DNA of 64,000 nt from Hyphomicrobiales bacterium (GCA_009377695.1 WHTP01000012.1:1-64000); one strand, 5' to 3'. Positions 34,405-43,495 are shown, counted from the first letter of the stretch. Program-made: numbers and translations. The notes: generated from the sequence alone by a model not told the origin.

Positions 34405-35196
34405 TTATAGCGTTAGCCCACAAGCCTGACGGATGGCGACCTGAACCGGCGAGGGGGGCAACGCCGGGTCAAATTCACCCCTCGGCAGCAGCGGTGGTTG
34501 TGCCATGAAGCGCGGCCGCTCCCCTCGGTGAGGTTGCGCGGCATGAACGAGGAATGGGTGGCACAGATAGACGGTGCCTGCCGCACCAGTTGCCAGTTCA
34601 ACCTCGCAATCTTCTGTAGAAGCGTAACCATTGGCAGAGATCTGCCTGAGCGTCGCACCCGCGTCGCCATAGGGCAGTAACTCGCTCGCAATGGTGGCAT
34701 GCGAACCTTTCCGTATCTTCGTGGGCGCATCATCAGGGCCAACATCCGAGAACAGGAAGAGCATCAGCAATGCGCGTCCGCTGCTCTTCACATTGGCACG
34801 CCACTCCATGAAATCCGGATTGTCGGAGCCAAAACTCATGTCCACATGCCAGCCATCATCACCAGGGGATTCCGGCGAGGGAAAGCGGATCGGAAGGGTT
34901 CCGAGGCCTTTGGGCGCAAGCCAGCGGCGATCACCGACGAGTTGATCGTAGGCTTTGTGCAGGAGCGGCGTGTTGGCGGCTTCAATGAATGGGGGCGAAG
35001 CCTTGGACCCCACCCGAACAACTGGTTGAATCCAGTTTTCGGGTTCGTCTGGCGACAGACCAATATCCGCCCACAGCTCGTCCCTGCATTGCTTTGCAAC
35101 GTGGTTGCTGAAGGCGTTTTCGATTTTGACGAAACCGTCGTCGATGAAGCTCTGGACCTGATGGGAGGTCAGGCCGATGTGCTCGGCTTTGGGCAT
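34405..35196 (-). CDS. phytanoyl-CoA dioxygenase (PhyH) family Fe(II)/2-oxoglutarate oxygenase
   Basis: 263 residues. The double-stranded beta-helix fold is indicated by the HxD iron motif in GWHVDMSFG (about residues 115-118), the distal His in HPFLVHAAQPHRG and the 2-oxoglutarate-binding Arg in GERPRFMAQPP. It should hydroxylate a small hydrophobic or amino-acid-like substrate using Fe(II), oxygen and 2-oxoglutarate. No cofactor partner is needed. No neighbouring gene on this strand indicates the pathway. Confidence 0.85.
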   Translation of the reverse strand: MPKAEHIGLTSHQVQSFIDDGFVKIENAFSNHVAKQCRDELWADIGLSPDEPENWIQPVVRVGSKASPPFIEAANTPLLHKAYDQLVGDRRWLAPKGLGTLPIRFPSPESPGDDGWHVDMSFGSDNPDFMEWRANVKSSGRALLMLFLFSDVGPDDAPTKIRKGSHATIASELLPYGDAGATLRQISANGYASTEDCEVELATGAAGTVYLCHPFLVHAAQPHRGERPRFMAQPPLLPRGEFDPALPPSPVQVAIRQACGLTL

Positions 35197-35669
35197 TACA
35201 CATTCTCCGTTCGGCCATCGCGTCAGCGCAGCCGTTTTGATCTGATTGGCGCGGATGCGCCGGAACGACTTGGGCCGCTCAGATCAGGGGAAAGAATGTG
35301 GACATGAACATCATGATGGGAACGTATACTGAGGCGGAGAGCGCAATCAAGATACGCAGGACATAGAACATCCCGAACAAGGTCCGTCGTATGAATGGCA
35401 GTATCCTTCGATTTCGAAGTTCGAGGGCGCCGCAAAACGTTAGGAACTTCGGAATCGGGAACACCGGCGGTACCCGCCGCAACAGTTGCGCACGGTGAAA
35501 CCAGTTTGCGCAATTTCCGGAAAGTCATCCGACATCCGATTGTCTACCTGAGGGTTGTCGCACCGACACAGGAGCGACAGCGGCGTCGGGGCGCGGCGTT
35601 TTATTAAAAACGTTCGCGTGCAGAGGCCGCACTTGGAAACACATTGCAACAGATAAAAGGAACCCTCCC
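35197..35669. other. intergenic region with a type B repeat and a possible membrane-peptide fragment
   Basis: 473 bases. On the minus strand a 30-codon stretch (35371-35279, MFYVLRILIALS to FMSTFFPLI) encodes a strongly hydrophobic peptide that would continue upstream into the repeat. It may be the remnant of a small membrane protein. The type B element lies at 35400-35465. A Shine-Dalgarno AAGG at about 35657 serves the next gene. Nothing else is recognised. Confidence 0.4.
35400..35465. repeat. degenerate type B hairpin repeat, copy B4
   Basis: AGTATCCTTCGATTTCGAAG to CTTCGGAATCGGGAACACC. The GAAGTTCG core and its complement are preserved but the loop is shortened and one end is altered. 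Confidence 0.65.
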
Positions 35670-35972
35670 ATGAGACTCCCTCTCGCCATTGCCACGCTTG
35701 CGCTTGCTGTCACCACCGCGCTGCCGGCATTTGCCGCCACGCCGACCGCCCCGCTCTTGGCTTCGCTGCAGAATGCCGCGGCGACTCCGGTCGAGGCCGT
35801 GCAGCATCGGCGGGCGACGCGCCAACGCCAGACCCGTACGCGCGCCTATCGCAACGGCTACAACGCCTACGCTGCGGCTCCCTACAGCCGCCGCGTCAGC
35901 TCATGGGGCCACTGCGTCAGCGGCCTCGATCGCGGCGCCCGCAGCGCCTTCCCGGCTTGGGATCTCTGCTGA
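35670..35972 (+). CDS. small secreted hypothetical protein
   Basis: 100 residues; ATG 35670 preceded by AAGG. A signal peptide ends at AFAA (about residue 23). The mature part is Ala-rich, then basic (HRRATRQRQTRTRAYRN), with two cysteines near the C-terminus (HCVSGL and WDLC end). Family not recognised; short Arg/Tyr/Ala-rich envelope proteins of this kind are common in Bradyrhizobium-like genomes. Confidence 0.65.
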   Translation: MRLPLAIATLALAVTTALPAFAATPTAPLLASLQNAAATPVEAVQHRRATRQRQTRTRAYRNGYNAYAAAPYSRRVSSWGHCVSGLDRGARSAFPAWDLC

Positions 35973-36119
35973 GTTGGATTTGTGCTGAATCGGACAAGCT
36001 CGTGCGCGGATATCTGATATGTCAACGCGAGCTTGGGCCAAAAAGGTCGGCACAAAAGCCTGGGCCGTGTCGCTCGCAGGATGGTCCTTCCCCATCCTGC
36101 GAGCTTTTCGTCGAGCCTG

Positions 36120-37028
36120 TCACGCATGCAGGTTCTTCTCGCTCTCCCAGAAATCCTGATCTTCGATTTGGATCGTCACGTGGGCAAGCTTGAATTCATG
36201 CATCATGCGCTCGCGCGCTTCGCTCAGGATGCGGCGGCATTGGCCCATGTCCCGCACGACGACGTGGCCCGTCATGCAATCGAAGCCTGAGGTGATCGTC
36301 CAGACGTGCAGGTCGTGCACGGCGACGACGCCGTCGATGCTCATCAGCCGGCTCTTGAGCAACTCGAGATCAACCGCCGCCGGCGTGCCCTCGAGCAGGA
36401 TGTGGGTCGCCTGTTTGAGCAGGTTCCACGTCCGCGGGACGATGAAGAGCCCGATGCCGGCCGCGACGATCGGATCGGCGAGGGTCCAGCCCGTGAGCAT
36501 TACGATCAGCGCCGCGATGATGACGCCGAGCGAGCCCAGCATGTCGCTGAACACTTCGAAATAGGCGCCTTTGACGTTGAGGCTTTCGTCCGCGCCGCTC
36601 GCGAGCAGCCGCATACTCGCGAAATTGGCAGCGAGGCCGATGACGGCGACGGCGAGCATCACGCCGGTGCGAATCTCGGGCGGCGACAGGACGCGCTGAT
36701 AGGCCTCGTAGAGGATGTAGCCGGACAACAGCAGCAGCACGACCGCGTTCAACAGTGCCGAGAGAATTTCCGCGCGCAGGTAGCCGTAGGTCTTCCGCGG
36801 CGTCGCGGGCCGTGCCGCGAACCGGATCGCGAACAGCGCGAGCGCCAGCCCGCCGGCATCGGTCAGCATGTGCGCGGCGTCGGCGATGAGCGCCAGGCTG
36901 CCGGCCCAGAGGCCGCCGATCACTTCCACGACCGTGATGGCGCAGGTCAGGCCGAGCGCCATGGCGAGCCGCTTCGCATGGCGCTGGCCCATCGACGGTT
37001 CAAGTCCGTGCGCGTGTCCGCCGTGCAT
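36120..37028 (-). CDS. cation diffusion facilitator (CzcD/ZitB-like) metal exporter
   Basis: 302 residues, six transmembrane segments and a cytoplasmic C-terminal metal-binding domain (VHDLHVWTITSG), typical of Zn/Cd/Co exporters driven by the proton gradient. Transmembrane segment 2 carries HMLTD (metal site). Segment 5 has EVFSD, where ZitB and YiiP have HxxxD. ExxxD in this position could change metal preference. A His-rich N-terminus (MHGGHAHG) may capture metal. No ArsR/MerR regulator gene adjoins. Confidence 0.9.
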   Translation of the reverse strand: MHGGHAHGLEPSMGQRHAKRLAMALGLTCAITVVEVIGGLWAGSLALIADAAHMLTDAGGLALALFAIRFAARPATPRKTYGYLRAEILSALLNAVVLLLLSGYILYEAYQRVLSPPEIRTGVMLAVAVIGLAANFASMRLLASGADESLNVKGAYFEVFSDMLGSLGVIIAALIVMLTGWTLADPIVAAGIGLFIVPRTWNLLKQATHILLEGTPAAVDLELLKSRLMSIDGVVAVHDLHVWTITSGFDCMTGHVVVRDMGQCRRILSEARERMMHEFKLAHVTIQIEDQDFWESEKNLHA

Positions 37029-37273
37029 GCGGGCCTCGTGGTTGGCGCGTCATTCGACCTATCATCTTCGCATATGGCAATGCTCTGACGTCTGCGCTAG
37101 CGATCGAATCGACGGTCGCGTGCATGCTCTTCGATATCTCGGTCTCATGGCGAGCGTCCCGCGCGAACGATAGCGCCGTTCGGGCCGCAGCACTCAGGGC
37201 GAATGAACGAGGCGTCATCCGCCGAAGTCGGGAGGGTTACGCCTTCGGCGGACTGCCCTGCGGCTCGAGTGAC

Positions 37274-37474
37274 TCAACGGGACGTGAGCCAGAGCGCGAG
37301 CGAGAGCACGACGCTGATCAGGATGCTGGTCGTGACCGGAATGTAGAGCGTGCCGTATTCGCCGCTGATGGTGATGTCGCCCGGCAGGTGTCCCAGGCCG
37401 AGGCGCGACAGCCATGGCCAGAGCAGGCCCGCCGCCACCAGCACCAGACCGAGAATAACAAGGAACCGTGCCAT
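37274..37474 (-). CDS. DUF2905 small membrane protein
   Basis: 66 residues. The first membrane segment (FLVILGLVLVAAGLLWPW), the GHLPGDI motif with a conserved beta hairpin (GEYGTLYIPV) and a second membrane segment (SILISVVLSLALWL) define the DUF2905 family. Function unknown. The upstream region carries the right half of a type A repeat. Confidence 0.88.
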   Translation of the reverse strand: MARFLVILGLVLVAAGLLWPWLSRLGLGHLPGDITISGEYGTLYIPVTTSILISVVLSLALWLTSR

Positions 37475-37535
37475 TGCCGCACTCCTTGCTGGATATATCG
37501 GTAGCCGATGCGGCGCAAGGAAGCGGGCGATCGCA

Positions 37536-37565
37536 AGCCGGACTTCTGAACCACCACGCTAGTAA
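37536..37565. repeat. right half of a type A element
   Basis: CCGGACTTCTGAACCACCAC followed by GCTAGT matches the right arm of type A. The left arm is absent. Confidence 0.55.
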
Positions 37566-37771
37566 ACGTTTACAACTGTATCGATTTCATCAAGCCCAGT
37601 TCAATAAAGATCGTTGGTTCGATCGCATCGAATGGCACGCCGCCGGAAGCCGCCGGCCAAAGGACGGCGCGCGTGATGCGGCGGTCAAATACCAAAAATT
37701 GTCCGAGATCGAACTTGCTGCAAAGGCCGCCTCCGATAAACTCGTTGCGAGGGACAGGATGGGGGGCATGG

Positions 37772-37990
37772 GTGGCAATCTATCGTTTACTGGAGAAGTC
37801 CGGCTTCGGGCCGGACGAGATCGCGCGCATGACCGCGGCGCATGAACTCACGTTGAAAGAGCTCAAGCTCGTCGATCGTTCCGATCCGTTCACCGACACG
37901 ATCGCCAGACACATCATCGAAGTCGCGCAGACCGGCGAAAAAGATCCCGAGCGCATCTGTGCGCTCGCGCTCGATCTGCTACGCGCATAA
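37772..37990 (+). CDS. small hypothetical protein
   Basis: 72 residues from GTG 37772 (VAIYRLLEKSGFGPDEIARM) with GGGGGG upstream. The sequence is helical with a conserved-looking core (DPFTDTIARHIIEVAQTGEK and DPERICALALDLL). I recall similar small proteins in Bradyrhizobium-like genomes without a function. The ~195 bases before it have protein-like codon use in another frame (YQKLSEIELAAKAASDKL) and may be a broken upstream gene. Confidence 0.55.
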   Translation: MAIYRLLEKSGFGPDEIARMTAAHELTLKELKLVDRSDPFTDTIARHIIEVAQTGEKDPERICALALDLLRA

Positions 37991-38103
37991 GCCACGCACT
38001 GCCGTCATCCATGCCCCCTGGTCCGCGTCGTCCTGATCGCGAGGCGGCGGGAGGACCTACGATACCTGGGCGGTGGTTGCGATAGGCCCTGCATGTGATC
38101 GTG

Positions 38104-38130
38104 ATCGACGATGAGTTATTCATCGTCGAT
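38104..38130. promoter_or_regulatory. 11-bp perfect inverted repeat between convergent genes
   Basis: ATCGACGATGA-GTTAT-TCATCGTCGAT. The position, between the convergent stops at 37990 and 38272, favours a terminator, but there is no T-tract; a protein-binding site is the alternative. It does not match the CTAGTG hairpin families. Confidence 0.45.
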
Positions 38131-38271
38131 GTCGACGAGCCGCCGACGACCAGCGTTGGCAAGCGCGCCCTGGCCAACATTTCGCCGTTGATATCCCGGC
38201 ACCAAGCAGTGACAGACGTGGCCGGACGGATGTCTAATGATTCAGACGGCGCGCCGCTGCCTATGCCACGA

Positions 38272-39102
38272 TCAATCGTAGTAGGCCGGCGCATATTTGC
38301 GCAGCGGTACTTCGCTTGTCTCATGGCCGATCCAAAGCTGGGCTTTGGCCTCCTTGAGAACAGCGCGCATGCGTTCGAGCGCGGCGAGCGATTGCGGAAC
38401 ATTAAAATTCCGCTTGGGCACGCGGCCGCCATCCCAGTTGGCCTTGGTGTGCACGGAATCGCCAGTCAGCATCACGGCGCCGGTCTTCGGCAATCGCACC
38501 AGCAAATTTTGATGCCCGGGCGAATGGCCGTGGGTTGCGATCATCACCACGCTGCGGTCGTTGAACAGATCGTGGTCGCCGTCGGGTGTGATGGCTTTCA
38601 TGCCGGGCTTGAATGGCGAGACGCCGAGCGGCGGCTTCCATTCATACTCCGCCTTCTGCACGACCAAGGTCGACTGCGGAAACAAATTGAGATTGCCGAC
38701 ATGGTCCCCATGCGAATGCGAGAGCGCCACATAGTTGATTTCGGATGGCTTGAGGCCAAGCTCGGCAAGCTGGCTTTGCAAGGTCTTCTTGACGCTCCAT
38801 ACCCCGGCGCGGCTCTTCTGGCCATTGGGCATGTCGATGATGTGGTCGCCCACGCCGGTGTCGAACAAGACCCAACCGCGAGCGTGCTTGATCAGGTAGC
38901 AGGTGACGGTGAGAGCGCCTGGGCCGGATGCGCCCGGCGTAAAGCTCGACGCATCGTTCAGTGCGATGTCGCCGCAATAGAGGACATACATTCGTTCGAT
39001 GCCCGGCTTGGTCTGTTGTGCGGACGCAGGCTGCGCCAAACTCATGAATGCGGATGCGATGAATGCCCAGGTCGCAGCGTAAGCGAAGGATCGCTTCTTC
39101 AT
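38272..39102 (-). CDS. secreted MBL-fold hydrolase, N-acyl-homoserine lactonase-like
   Basis: 276 residues from ATG 39102 with GGGAGGGA upstream. A signal peptide ends near ASAQ (about residue 29), so periplasmic. The metallo-beta-lactamase motif is SHSHGDHVGN (about residue 122), followed by HGHSPGH, GDSVH (bridging Asp) and the last ligand in WIGHET. The arrangement is that of AHL lactonases of the AttM/AiiB group, which open lactone rings; other lactone or ester substrates are possible. It is transcribed divergently from the Rieske oxygenase, sharing a 164-base control region. Confidence 0.85.
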   Translation of the reverse strand: MKKRSFAYAATWAFIASAFMSLAQPASAQQTKPGIERMYVLYCGDIALNDASSFTPGASGPGALTVTCYLIKHARGWVLFDTGVGDHIIDMPNGQKSRAGVWSVKKTLQSQLAELGLKPSEINYVALSHSHGDHVGNLNLFPQSTLVVQKAEYEWKPPLGVSPFKPGMKAITPDGDHDLFNDRSVVMIATHGHSPGHQNLLVRLPKTGAVMLTGDSVHTKANWDGGRVPKRNFNVPQSLAALERMRAVLKEAKAQLWIGHETSEVPLRKYAPAYYD

Positions 39103-39266
39103 GGCCGTCCCTCCCGTGTTCTTTTTGAGTGCGCGCAGAGCGCCCCTAAATTTGAACATACTGCCAAATCGCGTACCGTCCAACTTTCCTACAGTGCGGG
39201 CGTGGGGTCGCGGGACCACTGAAGCTGTTCTAAAATGAATCGGGCTGGAACGCACAGAGGTGACGC

Positions 39267-40526
39267 TTGCTTACGTCCGAAAGAAACGAATTGCTGACAC
39301 GCGTCGGCGCGGGGACGCCGATGGGCAACCTGCTGCGCCGCTACTGGATGCCGATCGGCGGTGCGAGTGAATTCGACACCATGTCGATCAAGCCGATTCG
39401 CTTGATGGGCGAGAATCTGGTGCTCTACAAGGATGCGAGCGGCCGGTTTGGACTGGTCGACCGGCATTGCCCGCATCGTCGCGCCGACATGACCAACGGC
39501 TGGGTCGAGCACGGTGGTATCCGCTGCAGCTATCACGGCTGGCTGATGGACCACACCGGTGCTTGCGTCGAGCAACCTTACGAAGGGATAGCGCACCCGC
39601 GCCCAGCGAAAGACAATTGCCGCATCAAGGCCTATCTGGTGCGCGAGGTCGCTGGCCTGCTGTGGGCCTATATGGGACCGCAGCCGGTGCCCGAACTGCC
39701 GGTGTGGGAGCCATTCACCTGGGAGAATGGCTTTCGCGAGATCGTACTCGCGGACGTGCCGTGCAACTGGTTTCAGTGCCAGGAGAACTCCTGCGATCCC
39801 GTGCATTTCGAGTGGATGCACGACAACATGAGCAATCGGCTCCGCGGCAGCAGCGAAAACGCGGCGCCGAAACATCTCAAGCTCAAGTTCGAAGCCTTCG
39901 AGCATGGCTTTGTTTATCGGCGCGTGCGCGAGGGGCAGTCCGAGGACAGCCGCTATTGGACGGTCGGCCGCGTGGCGCTGTGGCCGAACGGCTTCTATCT
40001 CGGCAGCCATTTCGAATGGCGCGTGCCGATTGACGACGAAAACACGCTCAGCGTTGCCTGGTTCTTCGTGCGCGTGCCGAAGGGACGGGAGCCGTATGTG
40101 CAGGGCGCGGTCCCGACCTGGGTCAGCCCAATCAGGGACGCGCAGGGCCGCTGGATTACAAGCCACGTCATCAACCAGGACATCGTGGCCTGGGTCGGAC
40201 AGGGCGCCATCGCCGATCGGACGAAGGAGAGCCTCCGTAGCAGCGATGTGGGAATTTCGATGATGCGCCAGCGTTTCTTCGCCGAAATGGAAGCGGTGGC
40301 GGCGGGGCGCGATCCGCTCGGCGTGATCCGTGATCCGCATGCTGCGGCATGCGTCGCGTTGCCGAATATCGCACGCGAGCTGAATACCGAAGGCATCACG
40401 CTTGCGGAACTTGGGAATTATCCCTTGCTGAAGCAGCGCTTCGTGAACGGATTCCAATTCCACTACGGCCAACCGGCTGATGTGCGGCAGGCCTTCGAGC
40501 AGGCCATGGGGATCGCGCGGAATTAG
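39267..40526 (+). CDS. Rieske aromatic-ring-hydroxylating oxygenase, large subunit (phthalate dioxygenase-like)
   Basis: 419 residues; TTG start at 39267 with AGAGG six bases upstream. The Rieske [2Fe-2S] motif is RHCPHR followed by RCSYHGW (about residues 69 and 88). The mononuclear iron ligands are in NSCDPVHFEWMHDNM. The layout matches the single-component-alpha phthalate/vanillate-type oxygenases that need a separate reductase, which is not in the window. It would add oxygen to or demethylate an aromatic or heterocyclic compound. The divergent lactonase-like gene may act on the same route. Confidence 0.88.
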   Translation: MLTSERNELLTRVGAGTPMGNLLRRYWMPIGGASEFDTMSIKPIRLMGENLVLYKDASGRFGLVDRHCPHRRADMTNGWVEHGGIRCSYHGWLMDHTGACVEQPYEGIAHPRPAKDNCRIKAYLVREVAGLLWAYMGPQPVPELPVWEPFTWENGFREIVLADVPCNWFQCQENSCDPVHFEWMHDNMSNRLRGSSENAAPKHLKLKFEAFEHGFVYRRVREGQSEDSRYWTVGRVALWPNGFYLGSHFEWRVPIDDENTLSVAWFFVRVPKGREPYVQGAVPTWVSPIRDAQGRWITSHVINQDIVAWVGQGAIADRTKESLRSSDVGISMMRQRFFAEMEAVAAGRDPLGVIRDPHAAACVALPNIARELNTEGITLAELGNYPLLKQRFVNGFQFHYGQPADVRQAFEQAMGIARN

Positions 40527-40564
40527 CGTTGATTCAATCACCGCAGCAGTCTGGTGCGACATCT

Positions 40565-41035
40565 TTACACGATCGGCAATTCCGTCCGGTAAGCGACCTG
40601 CTTCAACGCAAAGCTTGATCTGATGTTTGCGATGCCGGGCACGCGAGTCAGGTGCAGGATCAAGAACCGTTCATACGCATCGAGATCGGCGACAACGACG
40701 CGCAACAGGTAATCGGCTTCTCCGGTCATGAGATAACATTCCATCACCTCCGGGCGCCTGAGGATCTGCGTTTCAAACGTCGCTAACGCGCCCTCGACCT
40801 GCCGTTCCAATGTCACGCTGACGAATACGCTGACCGGCAGCCCGACCGACTTCTGATCGACCACCGTCGCGTAGCGCGAGATGATGCCGGCGTCCTCAAG
40901 CGCCTTCACGCGTCGTGCGCACGGCGAGGCGGAGAGGCCAACCCGGTCCGCCAGGTCCACATTCGGAATGCGGGCGTCCGCCTGGAGGACCTTGAGGATT
41001 TCGCGATCGATTTTGTCCAAGTGCTGGATTGGCAT
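40565..41035 (-). CDS. Lrp/AsnC family transcriptional regulator
   Basis: 156 residues. An N-terminal winged helix-turn-helix (LDKIDREILKVLQADARI then NVDLADRVGLSASPCARRVK) is followed by the RAM/ACT-like effector domain (MECYLMTGEADYLLRVVV). It is transcribed divergently from the E1-like decarboxylase gene across 129 bases and very likely controls it. Lrp-type regulators of such single-target pairs usually sense the amino or keto acid involved. A TATAAG box for this gene lies near 41063 on the minus strand. Confidence 0.92.
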   Translation of the reverse strand: MPIQHLDKIDREILKVLQADARIPNVDLADRVGLSASPCARRVKALEDAGIISRYATVVDQKSVGLPVSVFVSVTLERQVEGALATFETQILRRPEVMECYLMTGEADYLLRVVVADLDAYERFLILHLTRVPGIANIRSSFALKQVAYRTELPIV

Positions 41036-41164
41036 TTTTCACCAATTGACCCACAATGGCTTATAGAATCCACCAAATTTGACTGATTTCAAGGCGTAAT
41101 CGCCAGAATTCGGCGCCCGCGTGCTGCTAATCCAGCACTGGGATATCGGCTTGCGGAAGTCGCC

Positions 41165-43495
41165 ATGGACGCAATCGCGCGAAGGCCTGTTTTGGTGCCG
41201 AACGACGGCTCCAGCGCCGCGACCATCGCGACGCTGAGGTCCCTTGAAAGAAAGATTCTGTGGCTATCGGCGTGGATGATTCACCACGCGAACCACATCC
41301 GGCCGAGCCGCGACGGACTGAAAGTTGGCGGGCATCAGGCGTCGTGTGCCTCCGTCGTCAGCCTGATGACAGTGCTCTTCATGCATATCTTGCGGCCGCA
41401 GGATCGCATTGCGGTCAAGCCCCACGCCGCGCCGGTCTTTCATGCCATCCAATACCTGCTTGGCCGCCAGAACCTGCAGAAGCTCATCGGTTTCCGCGCG
41501 TTGGGCGGAGCGCAGGCCTATCCATCGCGAACGAAGGACAAAGACGGTGTTGATTTCTCGACCGGCTCCGTGGGTCTTGGCGTTGCCGCCACACTCTTTG
41601 CGTCCATCGTTCAGGACTATTTGCTCGCCCACGATCTTGTCGACAGCGGCCATCCGCCAGGCCGGCTGATCGCTCTGATGGGCGATGCGGAGCTTGACGA
41701 AGGCAACGTCTTCGAAGCGCTGCTTGAAGGCTGGAAACACGAGGTTCGCAATCTTTGGTGGATCATCGACTACAACCGCCAAAGTCTCGATGGTACTGTG
41801 AACGACAACCTCTTCCAGAAGATCACGGCCTTCTTCGAGAATGTCGGCTGGAAAGTGACTAATCTCAAATACGGCAAGTTGCTTGAGCGGGCGTTCGAAG
41901 GTCCTGCCGGGGGAGCGCTCAAGCACTGGATCGATGCATGTCCCAACCAGCTCTATTCTGCGCTGACGTTCAAGGGTGCCAGCGCGTGGCGAGAGCGTCT
42001 CAAACGCGACCTGAAGGGAAGCCGCGGGCTGTCTGAATTCCTCGACAGCTACGACGATGCTTCGCTCCACCGCTTGATGACGAATCTCGGCGGCCATGAC
42101 CTTGAAGCTCTCGTCGAGACGTTCGAGAACGTGACAGACGAGCGTCCCCATTGTTTTATCGCGTATACGATCAAAGGGTGGGGTCTGCCGCTGGCCGGCC
42201 ATCGCGACAATCATGCCGGGCTGATGACGCCCTCGCAGATGGACGAGTTCCGCAAATCCAACAACGTCCCGAAGGAACGCGAGTGGGAGCCGCTGGCCGG
42301 CATCGAAGACAGAAAAGCAGTCGAAGCATTTATTGCGAACGTGCCCTGGAAGCAGAAGCCGCTCGAGACCGACAAGCGGCCGCTCGTCCTCAAAGCGCGA
42401 CTGGATGTTCCCGCGAGCAAACAAATCTCGACCCAGGCCGCCTTCGGTAATGCGCTCAATGCGATCGCCGGCGAGAGCAGCGAACTGGCCAGGCGAATCG
42501 TAACGACGTCGCCGGATGTCGCCGTGTCGACCAACCTGTCCGCATGGATCAACAAGCGCGGAGTCTTTCACCGCGCACCAAGGAGCGACGTCTTTCAGGA
42601 TGAAAAGATCGCATCGCCGCTCAAGTGGTTCCTGGGACCGAAGGGCCAACATATCGAGCTTGGTATCGCCGAGAACAACTTCTTTCTGATGCTGGCCGCC
42701 GCGGGCCTGTCTGAAAATCTGTTCGGCAGCAGGTTGCTGCCGGTCGGGACGGTCTACGACACCTTCGTCAGCCGCGGGCTCGACGCGTTCGTCTACGCAG
42801 CTTACCAGGATGCGCGCTTCATGGTCGCGGGGACGCCATCAGGCATTGCGCTCGCCCCGGAAGGCGGCGCCCACCAGTCGCTGATCACGCCGCTCATCGG
42901 CATGTCGCTCCCAAACGTGGTCAGTTTCGAGCCTGCGTTTGCCGATGAGCTCGCTGTCATCATGCAGTGGGGATTTTCACACATGCAGCGCGCAGCGGGG
43001 AGCGCGGTCTACCTGCGGTTATCGACCCGAAGCATTGCGCAACCGCAACGCGCCATGACGCCTGCATTGACCGACTTGATCACCAGCGGTGCCTATTGGC
43101 TGAAAGCTCCGACGCCTGCAGCGGCGGCGATCATTGCGTACACGGGCGCGGTGGCACCTGAAGCGATCGCCGCGCACGCGCGCTTGTGCGAACGCCAACC
43201 CGGAGCGGGGCTTCTTGCCATCACGTCGCTTGATTGCCTTCACGCCGACTGGCTCGAACGAGGGGATGCCTCTCACGTCGCAACTCTGTTGAGCGCGGCT
43301 CCGCGGGCCAACATTGTCTCCGTGATCGATGGGCACCCGGCGTCGATGTCCTGGCTCGGCGCCGTGCGCGGCCAGCGCATCCGTCCGCTTGGGGTCAGTG
43401 CGTTCGGCGAATCGGCCGATATCCAGGATCTCTTCGGCCGCCACCGCATCGATGCGGATGCAATTGTCGAGGCAGCCAATCGCTTGGCGTCTTAA
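41165..43495 (+). CDS. homodimeric pyruvate dehydrogenase E1-like / transketolase-family ThDP enzyme
   Basis: 776 residues. The ThDP-binding motif is MGDAELDEGN (about residue 174) followed by WWIIDYNRQSLDG. The two transketolase domains match the AceE-type E1 that decarboxylates 2-oxoacids, but the protein is about 110 residues shorter than AceE and no E2 or lipoyl gene adjoins. The Lrp-regulator plus E1-like gene pair resembles mdeR-mdeB of Pseudomonas, where MdeB acts on 2-oxobutyrate from methionine; the mdeA gene is not seen here. An amino-acid-derived 2-oxoacid is therefore a reasonable guess. Confidence 0.85.
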   Translation: MDAIARRPVLVPNDGSSAATIATLRSLERKILWLSAWMIHHANHIRPSRDGLKVGGHQASCASVVSLMTVLFMHILRPQDRIAVKPHAAPVFHAIQYLLGRQNLQKLIGFRALGGAQAYPSRTKDKDGVDFSTGSVGLGVAATLFASIVQDYLLAHDLVDSGHPPGRLIALMGDAELDEGNVFEALLEGWKHEVRNLWWIIDYNRQSLDGTVNDNLFQKITAFFENVGWKVTNLKYGKLLERAFEGPAGGALKHWIDACPNQLYSALTFKGASAWRERLKRDLKGSRGLSEFLDSYDDASLHRLMTNLGGHDLEALVETFENVTDERPHCFIAYTIKGWGLPLAGHRDNHAGLMTPSQMDEFRKSNNVPKEREWEPLAGIEDRKAVEAFIANVPWKQKPLETDKRPLVLKARLDVPASKQISTQAAFGNALNAIAGESSELARRIVTTSPDVAVSTNLSAWINKRGVFHRAPRSDVFQDEKIASPLKWFLGPKGQHIELGIAENNFFLMLAAAGLSENLFGSRLLPVGTVYDTFVSRGLDAFVYAAYQDARFMVAGTPSGIALAPEGGAHQSLITPLIGMSLPNVVSFEPAFADELAVIMQWGFSHMQRAAGSAVYLRLSTRSIAQPQRAMTPALTDLITSGAYWLKAPTPAAAAIIAYTGAVAPEAIAAHARLCERQPGAGLLAITSLDCLHADWLERGDASHVATLLSAAPRANIVSVIDGHPASMSWLGAVRGQRIRPLGVSAFGESADIQDLFGRHRIDADAIVEAANRLAS

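Noticed and set aside
35279-35371. 30-codon hydrophobic minus-strand peptide
   Set aside because: Too short and without a ribosome binding site; recorded only as a possible fragment.
38095-39222. 375-codon plus-strand frame opposite the lactonase-like gene
   Set aside because: Shadow of the MBL-fold gene; no motif.
39189-40562. 457-codon minus-strand frame opposite the Rieske oxygenase
   Set aside because: Shadow of the Rieske gene; Arg/His-rich with no recognisable domain.
41264-42652. 462-codon minus-strand frame opposite the E1-like gene
   Set aside because: Shadow of the ThDP enzyme gene; no independent evidence.
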